Source of the DNA: Gammaproteobacteria bacterium
GTDB taxonomy: Bacteria > Pseudomonadota > Gammaproteobacteria > Pseudomonadales > Oleiphilaceae
Assembly (NCBI GenBank): GCA_002747055.1
Contig: PDSQ01000038.1
Span: 1 to 43,159 of the forward strand
Direction of reading: 5' to 3'
Length of the DNA: 43,159 nucleotides
Shown: positions 1 to 8,336 of the stretch, piece by piece
How the letters are laid out: every line of letters begins with the position of its first letter
How positions within the stretch are numbered: the stretch's first letter is position 1
The notes under the pieces: generated by a model
The model's database searches: none
Told to the model about the DNA's origin: nothing
Seen by the model: only the letters and a program-made list of their open reading frames with translations
Translations under genes and position numbers: made by a program

Positions 1-92
1 GAGTCAGTATACTATTTTTGGTCGAATCTGTCTCCCTGAAATGGGAATTTTTTAATAAAATTCATAAGGTTGGGTGTTTTTCAGGGGCGACT
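1..92. other. Left-edge DNA with no recognisable gene
   Basis: AT-rich sequence before the first copy of the direct repeat. I see no coding frame with recognisable content and no RNA gene. The homology to the second copy (from 5348) begins at 93, so this stretch lies outside the duplicated unit. Confidence 0.4.
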
Positions 93-462
93 AAGTATGT
101 TTTTTGCATAGAGCGGATCATCTCTAGGTTGATATTGAATCAAAAACCGGACAGGCCTTTTAATTATTGTAGCTTAATTGGGCGGTTCTACTGTATCCAG
201 ATCGAAGTAACTGTTTTTCGCATCCGGTTGCAGTAACCCTTGTCGTTTCAACGAGCGAGCGATATGATGTCAGTTTGTGAGATAAATCGTTTGGTTCATC
301 GACGGTCGGAGCTTTGCTGCATATAAATCTTAAAAACGAAAGCATTAAAAATCGTGGATTCAACAGAGCATCACGTACCAAAAAAATATTGATTTTTTTC
401 GCCCATCCGATGATGATCCATCGTTCGAATGTCAACAGGGCGTTAATTGATGCTGCGAGTCG
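93..462. repeat. Direct repeat, copy 1 (kefF control region duplicate)
   Basis: This segment matches 5348-5715 in the same orientation. By eye the two differ by roughly 15 substitutions and four small indels, about 95% identity. It contains the control region upstream of the kefF-like gene, the first ~36 codons of that gene, and the N-terminal codons of the small ORF that diverges from it. Sequence on both sides is unrelated to the flanks of copy 2, so this is an isolated duplicate and not a long tandem. The two copies bracket the ABC importer and the IS66 remnant. The divergence means the duplication is not recent. Confidence 0.85.
354..462 (+). pseudogene. Truncated, frameshifted 5' fragment of kefF
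   Basis: The GTG start and following codons repeat those of the intact gene at 5609. The run of A after the codon for Pro9 has seven bases here against eight in the intact gene, which shifts the frame. There is also a 3-base insertion in the stretch encoding the HPM motif. Homology stops abruptly at 462, after the codons for a conserved Ala-Ala/Ser-Arg stretch, and what follows is unrelated. The fragment therefore cannot encode a flavoprotein. Any promoter carried with it could still be active and would read toward the importer's 3' end. Confidence 0.75.
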
Positions 463-522
463 CATGGGTAATCAGCATGCTATACAGGGTGTGCTCTGGA
501 GCAAATTTCACCTATTGGGTGA

Positions 523-684
523 ACTAGTGTAATAGCAAAAAACCACGAAAATGAAACGCTTAGAAAAATACTCGGCCGCCTACTGCGGTTTTTAGGTTTA
601 ATCGCTGCTTCGATCTCGATGAGTTACTTCTCCGATTTATGTGAGAGCACCGCCAATGCCCAATCGACACCTCAAGATGGCTGA
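523..684 (+). pseudogene. Possible remnant of an exported protein N-terminus
   Basis: An open frame without a start codon runs from 523 to a TGA at 682-684. It encodes a basic stretch (TLRKILGRLLRF), a hydrophobic core and an Ala-rich end (TANAQSTPQ) that look like a signal peptide with an AxA-type cleavage site, followed at once by a stop. An ATG at 551 lies in another frame, so a single frameshift would give a normal signal peptide. It lies next to an importer that lacks an outer-membrane receptor, so a decayed TonB-dependent receptor is one explanation. It could also be chance. Confidence 0.2.
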
Positions 685-703
685 GCCTTGTGGGCAATAA
701 GAA

Positions 704-1468
704 TTATCTATGGGAGAAGGAGAGGTGAAGCTTACCTGTTCGCTTCTGCCGACCGAAATCGACATTGACCCGGTAAACCTCATTGATCAGCTCCTCTGTG
801 AGTATTTCTTCAGGTGGACCAAAAATATGGATTTTTCCATGGTTCATAACATAAATACGGTCACAGTACATGGCCGCAAGATTCAGATCATGCATAACCA
901 CAAGAGACGTTACTTTGATTCTTTTTACAAGCTCCATGATCTCCAGTTGATAGTGAATATCCAAATGATTTGTCGGTTCATCCAACATGATAAATTGTGC
1001 CTGTTGGGCTAATGCGCGCGCGATGAGCGTCCGCTGTTTCTCTCCGCCAGAAAGCGTATGAAATAATCGCTCTTTAAAATCCAGCAATCCGACCTGCTCC
1101 AGTGCCCAGGATACCAGAGCTTCATCTTCTTTATTGTCTTTATCCAGTAATCCCTTATGGGGGTTACGCCCCATCATGACTACTTCCTTGATACTGAGTT
1201 CAAACTGTTCACTTGTTTCCTGAATGACCGAAGCCGTTTCTCTGGCCAGTTCTTTTGCCGTCATCTCCCAGATATTTCTGCCATTAAAAAAAATACGCCC
1301 CGATAGAGGATGGTTCACCCGATAAATGCATCTTAACAGGCTCGATTTGCCACTGCCATTGGGTCCGACAATGCCCACAAACTCCCCGTCGGCGATTTCA
1401 AGACTTACACCGTCTACAATTCTTTTAGCATCTGCCCCCCATGAGAGGTTTTCAATTTTCAGTCCCAC
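704..1468 (-). CDS. ABC transporter ATP-binding protein, FecE/BtuD type
   Basis: 254-residue ATPase that would drive uptake of a metal chelate or corrinoid across the inner membrane. Visible motifs: Walker A GPNGSGKSS at residues 35-43, Q-loop near 83, signature LSGGEKQR at 139-146, Walker B FIMLDEP from 159, and the D-loop TNHLD directly after it, which is typical of the iron-siderophore/haem/B12 group. The start is a GTG with an AGG about 7 bases before it. The gene follows the permease stop by 12 bases, so the two are co-transcribed and probably translationally close. The C-terminal part (YRVNVDFGRQKRTGKLHLSFSHR) is as expected for the family. The substrate is not determined by the sequence; cobalamin, haem or a ferric siderophore all fit. 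Confidence 0.9.
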   Translation of the reverse strand: MGLKIENLSWGADAKRIVDGVSLEIADGEFVGIVGPNGSGKSSLLRCIYRVNHPLSGRIFFNGRNIWEMTAKELARETASVIQETSEQFELSIKEVVMMGRNPHKGLLDKDNKEDEALVSWALEQVGLLDFKERLFHTLSGGEKQRTLIARALAQQAQFIMLDEPTNHLDIHYQLEIMELVKRIKVTSLVVMHDLNLAAMYCDRIYVMNHGKIHIFGPPEEILTEELINEVYRVNVDFGRQKRTGKLHLSFSHR

Positions 1469-1480
1469 ACCACACCTATA

Positions 1481-2524
1481 TCAGGACAACTTGCCCTTGG
1501 TTTTTAAAAGCCAAACAAAAAAGGGAGCACCGATAAACCCGGTCACAATCCCCAACGGTAATTCTCGGGGTGCAAATACAACCCGCGCAAAAACATCGAC
1601 CCAGATAAGAAATATTGCACCGATCAAGGCTGCCACCGGCAGCACTCTCCTGTGATCTGCGCCAACCAACATTCTTGTGACATGGGGAATAATCAGCCCG
1701 ACAAAACCAATGGAACCACTGACTGCCACAAGAGCGCCGGTAAGAACGGAGGTTGCCACAAAAAGAATTCTGCGGAATCTATTGATATCCACCCCAAGTG
1801 TGGTCGCATTCTCATCTCCCATCAGCATTGAATTAAGAGACCTAGCCTGCAAATATAAAAAAATGATACTGCCTGTTAAGACAATTGTGGGGACAGTCAG
1901 TTTATCCCAACGCGCGCCTCCCAAACCACCCAGCATCCAGAACATGGCTGATGTCGCACCATTGCGCTGTTCGAGATATATCATAAAATTGGTAAGGGCC
2001 ATAAAGAGATAAGAAACAGCCAATCCCGCTAGAATCATCCGCGTCGGAGTGAGCTTATTGGCTTCCTGGGCAATCGCAAACACAAGAAAAAATGCGAAAA
2101 AGGCTCCTAAAAATGCGGCAAAAGAAACCGCATAAAGCCCTTCGAGACTGATCTCAAAAAGCCGAGAGGCAAAGAGCAGAACAAAAACTGCTCCTGTGCA
2201 AGCCCCCGATGAGATGCCAAGCAGATAAGGGTCGGCCAGCGGATTGCGCACTAAAGACTGGATGGTTGTTCCAGCGACAGCAAGACCAGCACCCACAAGC
2301 GCCCCTAAAATTACTCTTGGCAGACGAATCTGCCAAACGATGCCAATCTCATTTCTGGGCCAGTCTCCGTTTAGTATATTGGGGAACATTTGATCAAAAA
2401 TAATTGACCATACGCGACCAAAAGGAAGAGAAATAGACCCTATGGAGACAGCCATAGTCATACTGACAATAAGGATAACTATCAGTGCGAAGATTAATAC
2501 CCGCATATTTGAACGAAAAAACAA
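1481..2524 (-). CDS. FecCD/BtuC-family permease of an ABC importer
   Basis: 347-residue polytopic inner-membrane protein of the FecCD family. It has the family hallmarks: an arginine-rich cytoplasmic stretch before helix 2 (IWQIRLPRVILGALVGAGLAVAG-like region near residues 63-85), the NPLADPYLLGIS motif, the GSIGFVGLIIPH coupling region, and a C-terminal GAPFF. Length is normal for the family. The start is probably the TTG at 2524: a strong AGGAGG lies 6 bases upstream, whereas the in-frame ATG at 2506 has no ribosome-binding site. It is second in a minus-strand operon after the binding protein, from which it is separated by about 210 bases holding a stem-loop. A homodimer would form the channel with the ATPase next door. 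Confidence 0.9.
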   Translation of the reverse strand: MFFRSNMRVLIFALIVILIVSMTMAVSIGSISLPFGRVWSIIFDQMFPNILNGDWPRNEIGIVWQIRLPRVILGALVGAGLAVAGTTIQSLVRNPLADPYLLGISSGACTGAVFVLLFASRLFEISLEGLYAVSFAAFLGAFFAFFLVFAIAQEANKLTPTRMILAGLAVSYLFMALTNFMIYLEQRNGATSAMFWMLGGLGGARWDKLTVPTIVLTGSIIFLYLQARSLNSMLMGDENATTLGVDINRFRRILFVATSVLTGALVAVSGSIGFVGLIIPHVTRMLVGADHRRVLPVAALIGAIFLIWVDVFARVVFAPRELPLGIVTGFIGAPFFVWLLKTKGKLS

Positions 2525-2600
2525 GCCCTACCTCCTCTTATTTTTAACACCCGGTCCTGTCATCAATGAAAAAAAGTAAATCAATTCGTTGCTTTTTCTT

Positions 2601-2647
2601 TTTGAAACATCAGATAACCGAATGAGTGCATTCTGCTATGTTTCAAA
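2601..2647 (-). promoter_or_regulatory. Intercistronic stem-loop in the importer operon
   Basis: Perfect 10-bp arms, TTTGAAACAT at 2601-2610 and ATGTTTCAAA at 2638-2647, enclose a possible inner hairpin (GAATG/CATTC). On the transcribed minus strand the stem is not followed by a T tract, so it is a poor intrinsic terminator. It sits between the binding-protein gene and the permease gene. In transporter operons such stems often protect the upstream mRNA and keep the binding protein in excess. That role is inferred. Confidence 0.55.
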
Positions 2648-2735
2648 TTGTCAGCTTTGTTTAAGACTCACAAGGATTTAACAGTTCACAAATCCAAAAC
2701 AATTACATCCTGTTGGAAACCGTTTTTGTGGAGTC

Positions 2736-3773
2736 CTAAAACAACTCGGGGTAAAAGGCATGGGCCATTATCTCTAAACCCGTCACAGCCCGTGGTCCAG
2801 TATAGGCGTCTTCAACTCGCATAATGTATATTCTATCGTTGACTACAGCGTTGACTCCTTTCATCCCAGGATTGTCAAGCAAGTAGCGTTTGAGATTTTT
2901 ACCGAGATATTCTCCATACTCAAGTATGAGAATGGCGTCAGGATTGCGGCCGACAATTTCTTCCCAACTGACATTGACCCAGCTATCTGCGATATCACCA
3001 AATAAATTTTTGGCACCAGCAAGTTCGACCAAAGCGCTTGGCATCGCCTGTCCTGCTGCTGTTCTAGGTGTTTCATAGCCCCCTGTATAGATAAAGACCT
3101 TCAGTGGTTTATCAACGTGGGCGGTAACGGCACGAAGTGCTTTGATTCGCTGGTGGTCTTTTAAAATCAGCTCTTTGGCCCGTTTTTGGACATTGAAGAT
3201 AATGCCCAGATTGCGGATATCAGTATAAACATCTTCCATGCTTACGGGCGGCTTTTTCATCACACGAACCAAAGATTCGGAAATAGCATAACTGTTTATT
3301 CCATAGCGAGAAAGTTCCTTTGGTGTAACGCAATTCTGTGTGCAATCACCGGGGATATCCAGCCCATACCAAAATCCTGACAAAAAGAAATCAGGGTTAA
3401 CGGAAAGCAATTTTTGTAATTTGATGTATCCCTCTGAAACCATGGGAATACTTTTTAATTTTTCTTTATATTTGGCAGAGACTTCATAACCGTAATAGGG
3501 GAATCCAGCATACCCTATCAATTTATCCTCCAGACCTAGTACGAACATTAACTCAATGATATTGCTGTCTCCATTGGTGACGACTCTTTCCGGCGGTGAG
3601 GCAAACGTGATTTCCCTGTTACCATTGTTGATGGTGATAGGATAGTGGGTTTCGATGTTTTCCGGGAGATTTTGAGCCCACTCAAGGGCATTGTTGTCGG
3701 CAAAAACAGATGTGGTTGCCACAAAGAAGAGAGTGATTGTCAGTAGAAAGGTAAAACGCGGACTGTTTTTCAT
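2736..3773 (-). CDS. Periplasmic substrate-binding protein, FecB/BtuF type
   Basis: 345 residues with a clear Sec signal peptide (MKNSPRFTFLLTITLFF, cleavage near VFA/DN). The mature part has the type III binding fold of iron and cobalamin importers: PERVVTNGDSNIIELMFVLGLEDKLIGY as first lobe, a long linker helix, then PDAILILEYG and VNDRIYIM. Two cysteines (DCTQNC) lie close together in the first lobe and may form a disulfide. The ATG at 3773 is preferred, with AAAGGA 9 bases upstream; a TTG two codons earlier is possible. It is the first gene of a three-gene minus-strand operon with the permease and ATPase. I found no cobalamin riboswitch or clear Fur box upstream, so the substrate stays open. 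Confidence 0.85.
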   Translation of the reverse strand: MKNSPRFTFLLTITLFFVATTSVFADNNALEWAQNLPENIETHYPITINNGNREITFASPPERVVTNGDSNIIELMFVLGLEDKLIGYAGFPYYGYEVSAKYKEKLKSIPMVSEGYIKLQKLLSVNPDFFLSGFWYGLDIPGDCTQNCVTPKELSRYGINSYAISESLVRVMKKPPVSMEDVYTDIRNLGIIFNVQKRAKELILKDHQRIKALRAVTAHVDKPLKVFIYTGGYETPRTAAGQAMPSALVELAGAKNLFGDIADSWVNVSWEEIVGRNPDAILILEYGEYLGKNLKRYLLDNPGMKGVNAVVNDRIYIMRVEDAYTGPRAVTGLEIMAHAFYPELF

Positions 3774-4829
3774 GTGCAAGAATCCTTTGATAGAGGGTTA
3801 ATTTCTTTTCGAGTCCCCTTAACTTTTTCAATACGCACTATAGCTCCAGTGCGAAGGGCAACATTCGTAAAAAATTACGCAACTTAAAATAAAAGAACTT
3901 AACTTAGGTGAATAATTAGGCCGAAGTCAGCATGGGCTGGAATCTGAATATCGGGTGCTTTCGAAAATGCATTTTTAGCTGAACCAGGCTGCATCGGCTT
4001 GGAATTAAATCCGGGATGCAAGTCATTTGATAGTGCGCATTGACTGATGTTGCTGCCATAAGCAATGCAGCAATGCGACAAAAACTGTGGATAATGGCTG
4101 AAACAAGCCTGGCCGAAAAGAAAGTTTATTTTGAGTTAGCATTAAATTTGCTCCGTCTGGTAATGGTTGTCAGTCGGAGTCGAGAAGGGAAAAGAAGTAA
4201 AATGGTCAAAAGACGTGATTACCCGATGAAGCCCTCCGCAACACCTTTATTACAAATCATCAGGTTGGTATCCGGACTCATCAGCTGGGCGCAAAGTATG
4301 CCCAATTACTTCACCTTCCCACAAGCTTTCAAAGTCATCAGACTTTTACTGACTTGCAGTGGTCTACAAAGTAATGTAACCAATTTACCGTTGCGGGGGC
4401 AGTGTCGGCATTGCTTTTAAACGCACCGACTTCCCAAAATAAAAGGCAACTTATCGATCATTCCCTTTTATCCATGTAGTTAAACATGACCTAACGATGA
4501 AGCCAGCACATTACGTATTAACTCAGTATCTGTCAACCTAAAATCCTACTGCGATTTTTAGGATTATAGAGGAGTCGGGGACGCAAGGTGGCAAGGTCGC
4601 GCAATTTTTTCGTGGTTCTGCCATGGGTAGTCAGGGGTGTTTTTGCCTGTAGGCATGGGATGTCTGGGTAAAAAATCAGTTGAATCATCAAAGTCGACGC
4701 AACGCCTTGATGCAACTAAATCATTTATAAATACGCTGTTCGCCAATTAGATGACTGTGCTGTCAACTGTTACAGGGTGCTATGCAGGAGGCAAAAAGCC
4801 GTCAACGCATTTGGAGCAAAATCCGTGCG
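3774..4829. other. Gene-poor DNA upstream of the importer
   Basis: About 1 kb without a convincing gene. The longest open frame (4040-4420, plus) has no recognisable family features. An interrupted inverted repeat, CCTAAAATC at 4537-4545 with GATTTTTAGG at 4553-4562, lies near its right part. Close to the importer start a short dyad (GCACT/AGTGC near 3834-3851) could be part of its control region. Given the transposase remnant just to the right, this is most likely decayed mobile or gene DNA. Confidence 0.4.
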
Positions 4830-5051
4830 CTATTTGATAATTGGTAACCATTCAGCTGCAAAATGCATCTGATTCAATTCCTGCTGAATACAGTCAGGCC
4901 ATTTGCCTGTAAATAAACACCCAAGCGCTTCCACTGCGCCAACATTATTTTTTCTGCAGGTGGACGACAAGTAACCCTGAAGTCGGCAGTAAACTTTTGC
5001 CCCCTTCATGGAACGGAAGCCGCTAGATATTTTCTGTTGTACCTTCACCAT
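4830..5051 (-). pseudogene. C-terminal remnant of an IS66-like transposase
   Basis: The minus-strand translation begins MVKVQQKISSGFRSMKGAK and continues with YCRLQGYLSSTCRKNNVGAVEAL. This resembles the conserved C-terminal block of IS66-type transposases, which I recall as RMVKVKQKISGGFRS followed by an I-R-S-Y-L-S-T-x-R-K segment. Only the last ~70 residues remain. Upstream codons (toward 5172) do not keep the expected catalytic-domain sequence, and the small ORF at 5173 begins right behind. It is a decayed insertion sequence end and supports past mobility of this segment. Assignment is by motif memory, not by a search. Confidence 0.55.
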
Positions 5052-5172
5052 TGCCCATCGTTGAATTTCTGCGTCCTGGTATTATTGGAATCGAACCACT
5101 ACCCCGGATTTTTTGCTTGTATTCCCGGCCCTGCTTCGGCCAATAGCCGGGTCAACCAGGGTTACAGCACCA

Positions 5173-5397
5173 CTATGCTGACGCCATGTCTAACGAAGAA
5201 ATGTCCAAAAGCGCCTGCGCGATGGCAGTCGGGTCTCCCGATTGCAGTTCTGTAATGGTTTTATCCAAGCGCGGGTTATCGTAGTCAATAAGATCATGTA
5301 TGTAGAAGGCCAGAAACACGAGTCCGCCGACAATGATGGTATCTTTTAAGTATGTTTTTTCATCGAGCGGATCATCTCTAGGTTGATATTGAATCAA
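5173..5397 (-). CDS. Small putative membrane protein divergent from kefF
   Basis: The frame encodes about 74 residues with one hydrophobic segment (DTIIVGGLVFLAFYIHDLI) followed by an acidic, helical tail. Codon choice looks coding-like. No good start is visible. The frame can begin at the TTG at 5397, but it stays open a few codons further and reads L-S-G-C just before that point. A one-base difference between the two repeat copies at this spot shifts the upstream frame, so the 5' end may be damaged. Its N-terminal codons lie inside the direct repeat and are also present in copy 1 (minus strand, near 93-146), where the rest of the gene is missing. No family recognised. Confidence 0.35.
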   Translation of the reverse strand: MIQYQPRDDPLDEKTYLKDTIIVGGLVFLAFYIHDLIDYDNPRLDKTITELQSGDPTAIAQALLDISSLDMASA

Positions 5398-5715
5398 ACA
5401 ACCGGACAGGCCTTTTAATCACTGTAGCTGAATTGGGCGGTTCTACTGTATCCAGATCGAAGTAACTGTTTTTCGCATTCGGTTGCAGTAACCCTTGTCG
5501 TTTCAACGAGCGAGCGATACGATGTCAGTTTGTGAGCTAAATCGTTTGGTTCATCGACGGTCGGAGCTTTGCTGCATATAAATCTTAAAAACCAGGGCAT
5601 TAAAAATCGTGGATTCAACAGAGCATCACGTACCAAAAAAAATATTGATTTTGTTCGCCCATCCGATGATACATCGTTCGAATGTCAACAGGGCGTTAAT
5701 TGATGCTGCGAGTCG
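5348..5715. repeat. Direct repeat, copy 2 (native kefF control region)
   Basis: Same orientation as 93-462 and nearly identical. This copy is joined to an intact kefF on the right and to the longer version of the small divergent ORF on the left, so it is likely the original. It covers the whole intergenic region between the divergent genes, which should hold both promoters. No consensus -35/-10 pair stands out by eye. Confidence 0.85.
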
Positions 5716-6235
5716 ATTGGACAATATCACTATCCACGATTTATACGCGGCTTATCCCGATTTTTATATCGATGTCAAATACGAACAAGAATTACTAGTC
5801 AAGCATGATGTCGTTGTTTTCCAGCATCCTCTTTACTGGTATTCATCACCGGCGATGCTTAAAATCTGGCAGGATCTGGTTTTACAATATGGCTTTGCTT
5901 ACGGCAGTGAAGGAACCGCTCTAAAAGACAAAGAATTTATCAGCGTGATTACCGCTGGCGCATCTAAATCCACTTACGCAAGAGACGGTATCAATCGCTA
6001 TACCATTGATGAATTGTTGCGTCCCATCGAACAAATGGCTTATTTTACTGGAATGCACTATTTACCTCCTTATGTTATCTACGGTACGCACCGTATTCGT
6101 ACCCGAGACATTCTGTTGAGCGTCAAGGCGTATCGGCAATTATTAACGCATTTGCGTGATAAGCCAATACATTACGAAGAAATGCAACGGAACGATATCT
6201 GGACTGAGTTGCTATCGGTATTGAAGGTGAAATGA
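5609..6235 (+). CDS. kefF: KefF-like NAD(P)H oxidoreductase, K+ efflux ancillary protein
   Basis: 208-residue flavodoxin-fold quinone reductase family protein. In the Kef system this subunit binds FMN, sits on the cytoplasmic face of the antiporter, and is needed for full activity when glutathione adducts signal electrophile stress. Visible features: the N-terminal phosphate-binding strand ILILFAHPMIHRSNVNRAL, and the family motif HPLYWYSSPAMLKIWQDLV followed by YGFAYG. The start is GTG at 5609. The stop overlaps the next gene's ATG in an ATGA, which implies translational coupling with the antiporter. A broken partial copy lies at 354-462. MdaB-type quinone reductase is the alternative name, but the coupling to the antiporter favours KefF. 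Confidence 0.88.
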   Translation: MDSTEHHVPKKILILFAHPMIHRSNVNRALIDAASRLDNITIHDLYAAYPDFYIDVKYEQELLVKHDVVVFQHPLYWYSSPAMLKIWQDLVLQYGFAYGSEGTALKDKEFISVITAGASKSTYARDGINRYTIDELLRPIEQMAYFTGMHYLPPYVIYGTHRIRTRDILLSVKAYRQLLTHLRDKPIHYEEMQRNDIWTELLSVLKVK

Positions 6236-8124
6236 CTGACAGTTTACTGCAACAAGCGATTGTTTATTTAGGTGCAGCCGTTGTCGTCGTGCCATTGGTG
6301 AAGCGTTTGAATCTCAGTGCCGTATTAGGCTATTTATTGGCCGGTATTGTCGTCGGACCTTATTTGCTGGGCCTGGTTGGTGCTTCGGAAGCCGAGCGCG
6401 AGCAAGTGATGCATTTTGCCGAGTTTGGTGTGGTGATGATGCTTTTTATTATCGGACTGGAGCTGCGTCCATCGCATCTATGGCAGTTACGTGGTCCGAT
6501 ATTGGGTATGGGGGGAACCCAGGTCTTGCTGACTACCATTGCGCTGTCGGGTATTGCGTTGCTGCTGGGACTTGATATAAAAGCCGCGATTGCGGTTGGT
6601 TTGATTCTATCACTGTCATCGACAGCCATTGTCTTGCAGACACTCAACGAAAGAGTAATGACCAGGACACCAGCGGGGGTCAATATTTTCTCTGTATTAC
6701 TTTTTCAGGATATTGCCGTTATTCCAATTCTGGCCATCCTGCCATTGTTGGCGATGGATGTCGATGTCAAAAAAGAGGCTGTGTCCCATAGTTTGATTGC
6801 AGGACAAGCGGCATGGCTCCAAGTCGTCGCTGTCTTGGGCAGTATTGCCGTAATTGTCCTGGTCGGTCACTTTGTTTTGCGGCACATTTTTCGTCTTGTC
6901 GCTTCTACCAAAGTTCGTGAATTGTTTACCGCTTTGACCTTGTTTCTTGTCTTTGGCATCACTTTATTGATGGAGACAGTCGGCCTGTCGCCGGCTTTGG
7001 GTGCGTTTGTTGCTGGCGTGGTGTTGGCAGAATCTGAATATCGTCACCAGATAGAGCTGGATATCGAGCCATTTAAGGGGTTGTTGCTAGGGTTGCTGTT
7101 TATGACGGTTGGCGCCAGTATCGATTTTCAGTTGTTGGGGCAATCTTTTGTCGTTGTTGTCGGATTGGTTGTCGGGTTATTGATCGTCAAGATTTCGATT
7201 TTATTTGTCATCGCCGCTATTTTTAAAATGAATCCAACCAAAAGGATGCTGTTTTCCTTTGCGTTGGCACAGGCAGGCGAATTTGCTTTTGTTCTATTTG
7301 GTATGGCGATAACCCTAAACGTTTTGCCGGTCGCCTTGGTCAAACTGCTCATTTTGTTGGTTGCCCTTTCGATGATGTTGACGCCTTTGTTAATGATGTT
7401 ATTGGATCGATTGATTTTGCCGCGAGTGAATAAAACATCCATTCGTGATAGCGATGAAATTGAGGATGAAAGTAATGCCGTCATTATCGCCGGTTACGGG
7501 CGTTTTGGACAGATTGTTGGTCGCTTGCTCAAAGCTAATGGCATTGAATCGACGGTATTGGATTTTAACTCTGATCACGTCGAAACGATTCGTCGCCTCG
7601 GACAAAAGGTTTATTACGGTGATGCGACGCGTCTTGATTTGTTAGAATCGGCCGGTGTAAAAGAGGCCAAGATTTTAATTGTCGCTATTGCCGACCGGGA
7701 AAAGTCGGTGCAATTAATTCAACAGGTGAAACAAGCCTTTCCTCATCTGAGTATTTTTGCGCGTGCAACCAGCCGCGCTCATGCCTATGATCTAATGGAA
7801 TGTGGCGTGACTTTTGAGCGAGAAACCCTGATGTCAGCACTGCAAATGGGAGAAAGCGTATTGAACGTTTTGGGATTTCATCCTTATCGTGCCAAACGGG
7901 CCTCGAGATTATTCCAGCAACACGACCGCGCCGTCTTGCGTGCTCTGTATTCCAGTTATCGCAAAAATCAAAATGAATATATCGAATCGTCAAAAGAAAA
8001 TGAGCGCATCATTGCCCAGACTTTGCGTGCAGATATGACAGGGATGGATGGTAATGACTACGGTTGGTCGGTGGTTTTATCCGATGAAGACGCCGAACAA
8101 GTTATTACTGATGACGAACATTGA
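6232..8124 (+). CDS. kefC: KefB/KefC-type K+/H+ antiporter (CPA2 family)
   Basis: 630-residue inner-membrane protein. The N-terminal ~390 residues form the CPA2 Na+/H+ exchanger domain with about 12-13 hydrophobic helices, including SLSSTAIVLQTLNER and LGAFVAGVVLAESEYRHQIE. A charged linker follows, then a TrkA-N/RCK Rossmann domain beginning at about residue 415 (IIAGYGRFGQIVGRLL, with D at the end of strand 2 in TVLDFNSD). This domain would bind nucleotide and glutathione or its conjugates. Length is close to E. coli KefC (620). It overlaps kefF by 4 bases. The C-terminal acidic tail (DEDAEQVITDDEH) is unremarkable. KefB and KefC cannot be separated with certainty, but the KefF-type partner favours KefC. 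Confidence 0.92.
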   Translation: MTDSLLQQAIVYLGAAVVVVPLVKRLNLSAVLGYLLAGIVVGPYLLGLVGASEAEREQVMHFAEFGVVMMLFIIGLELRPSHLWQLRGPILGMGGTQVLLTTIALSGIALLLGLDIKAAIAVGLILSLSSTAIVLQTLNERVMTRTPAGVNIFSVLLFQDIAVIPILAILPLLAMDVDVKKEAVSHSLIAGQAAWLQVVAVLGSIAVIVLVGHFVLRHIFRLVASTKVRELFTALTLFLVFGITLLMETVGLSPALGAFVAGVVLAESEYRHQIELDIEPFKGLLLGLLFMTVGASIDFQLLGQSFVVVVGLVVGLLIVKISILFVIAAIFKMNPTKRMLFSFALAQAGEFAFVLFGMAITLNVLPVALVKLLILLVALSMMLTPLLMMLLDRLILPRVNKTSIRDSDEIEDESNAVIIAGYGRFGQIVGRLLKANGIESTVLDFNSDHVETIRRLGQKVYYGDATRLDLLESAGVKEAKILIVAIADREKSVQLIQQVKQAFPHLSIFARATSRAHAYDLMECGVTFERETLMSALQMGESVLNVLGFHPYRAKRASRLFQQHDRAVLRALYSSYRKNQNEYIESSKENERIIAQTLRADMTGMDGNDYGWSVVLSDEDAEQVITDDEH

Positions 8125-8260
8125 TATCGAACAAGGTTTTGTACAACCATTTACGCAACTCCCAAACATAGTGGTTTTTGGGCTTTGTCATGCGGTGCTT
8201 CAGACTTTCAATCTACGTCGGCGAAAAGCTCCACCGAGTTTTTGTGCTGGGAGGACGAAC

Positions 8261-8290
8261 AAAAAGCCGACTTTAACGGTCGGCTTTTTT
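8261..8290. terminator. Bidirectional intrinsic terminator between kefC and the lipase gene
   Basis: Stem AGCCGAC/GTCGGCT with a 7-base loop, flanked by five A on the left and a T run (8285-8290) on the right. It lies between two convergent genes and can end transcription from both sides. Confidence 0.8.
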
Positions 8291-8336
8291 GCGATAAAAG
8301 AGCTGTATATGACATAAGTCATCCATTACAGACAGA

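Noticed and set aside
160..465. Minus-strand open frame (101 codons), also present in part at 5415-5636
   Set aside because: It occurs in both places only because the DNA is duplicated. It lies antisense to the kefF control region and 5' end and has no family features.
3774..4100. Cobalamin riboswitch or Fur box upstream of the ABC importer
   Set aside because: I looked for the B12-box and for a Fur-like palindrome and found neither by eye.
4040..4420. 126-codon plus-strand frame
   Set aside because: Composition and content show no recognisable domain, and it lies in decayed DNA.
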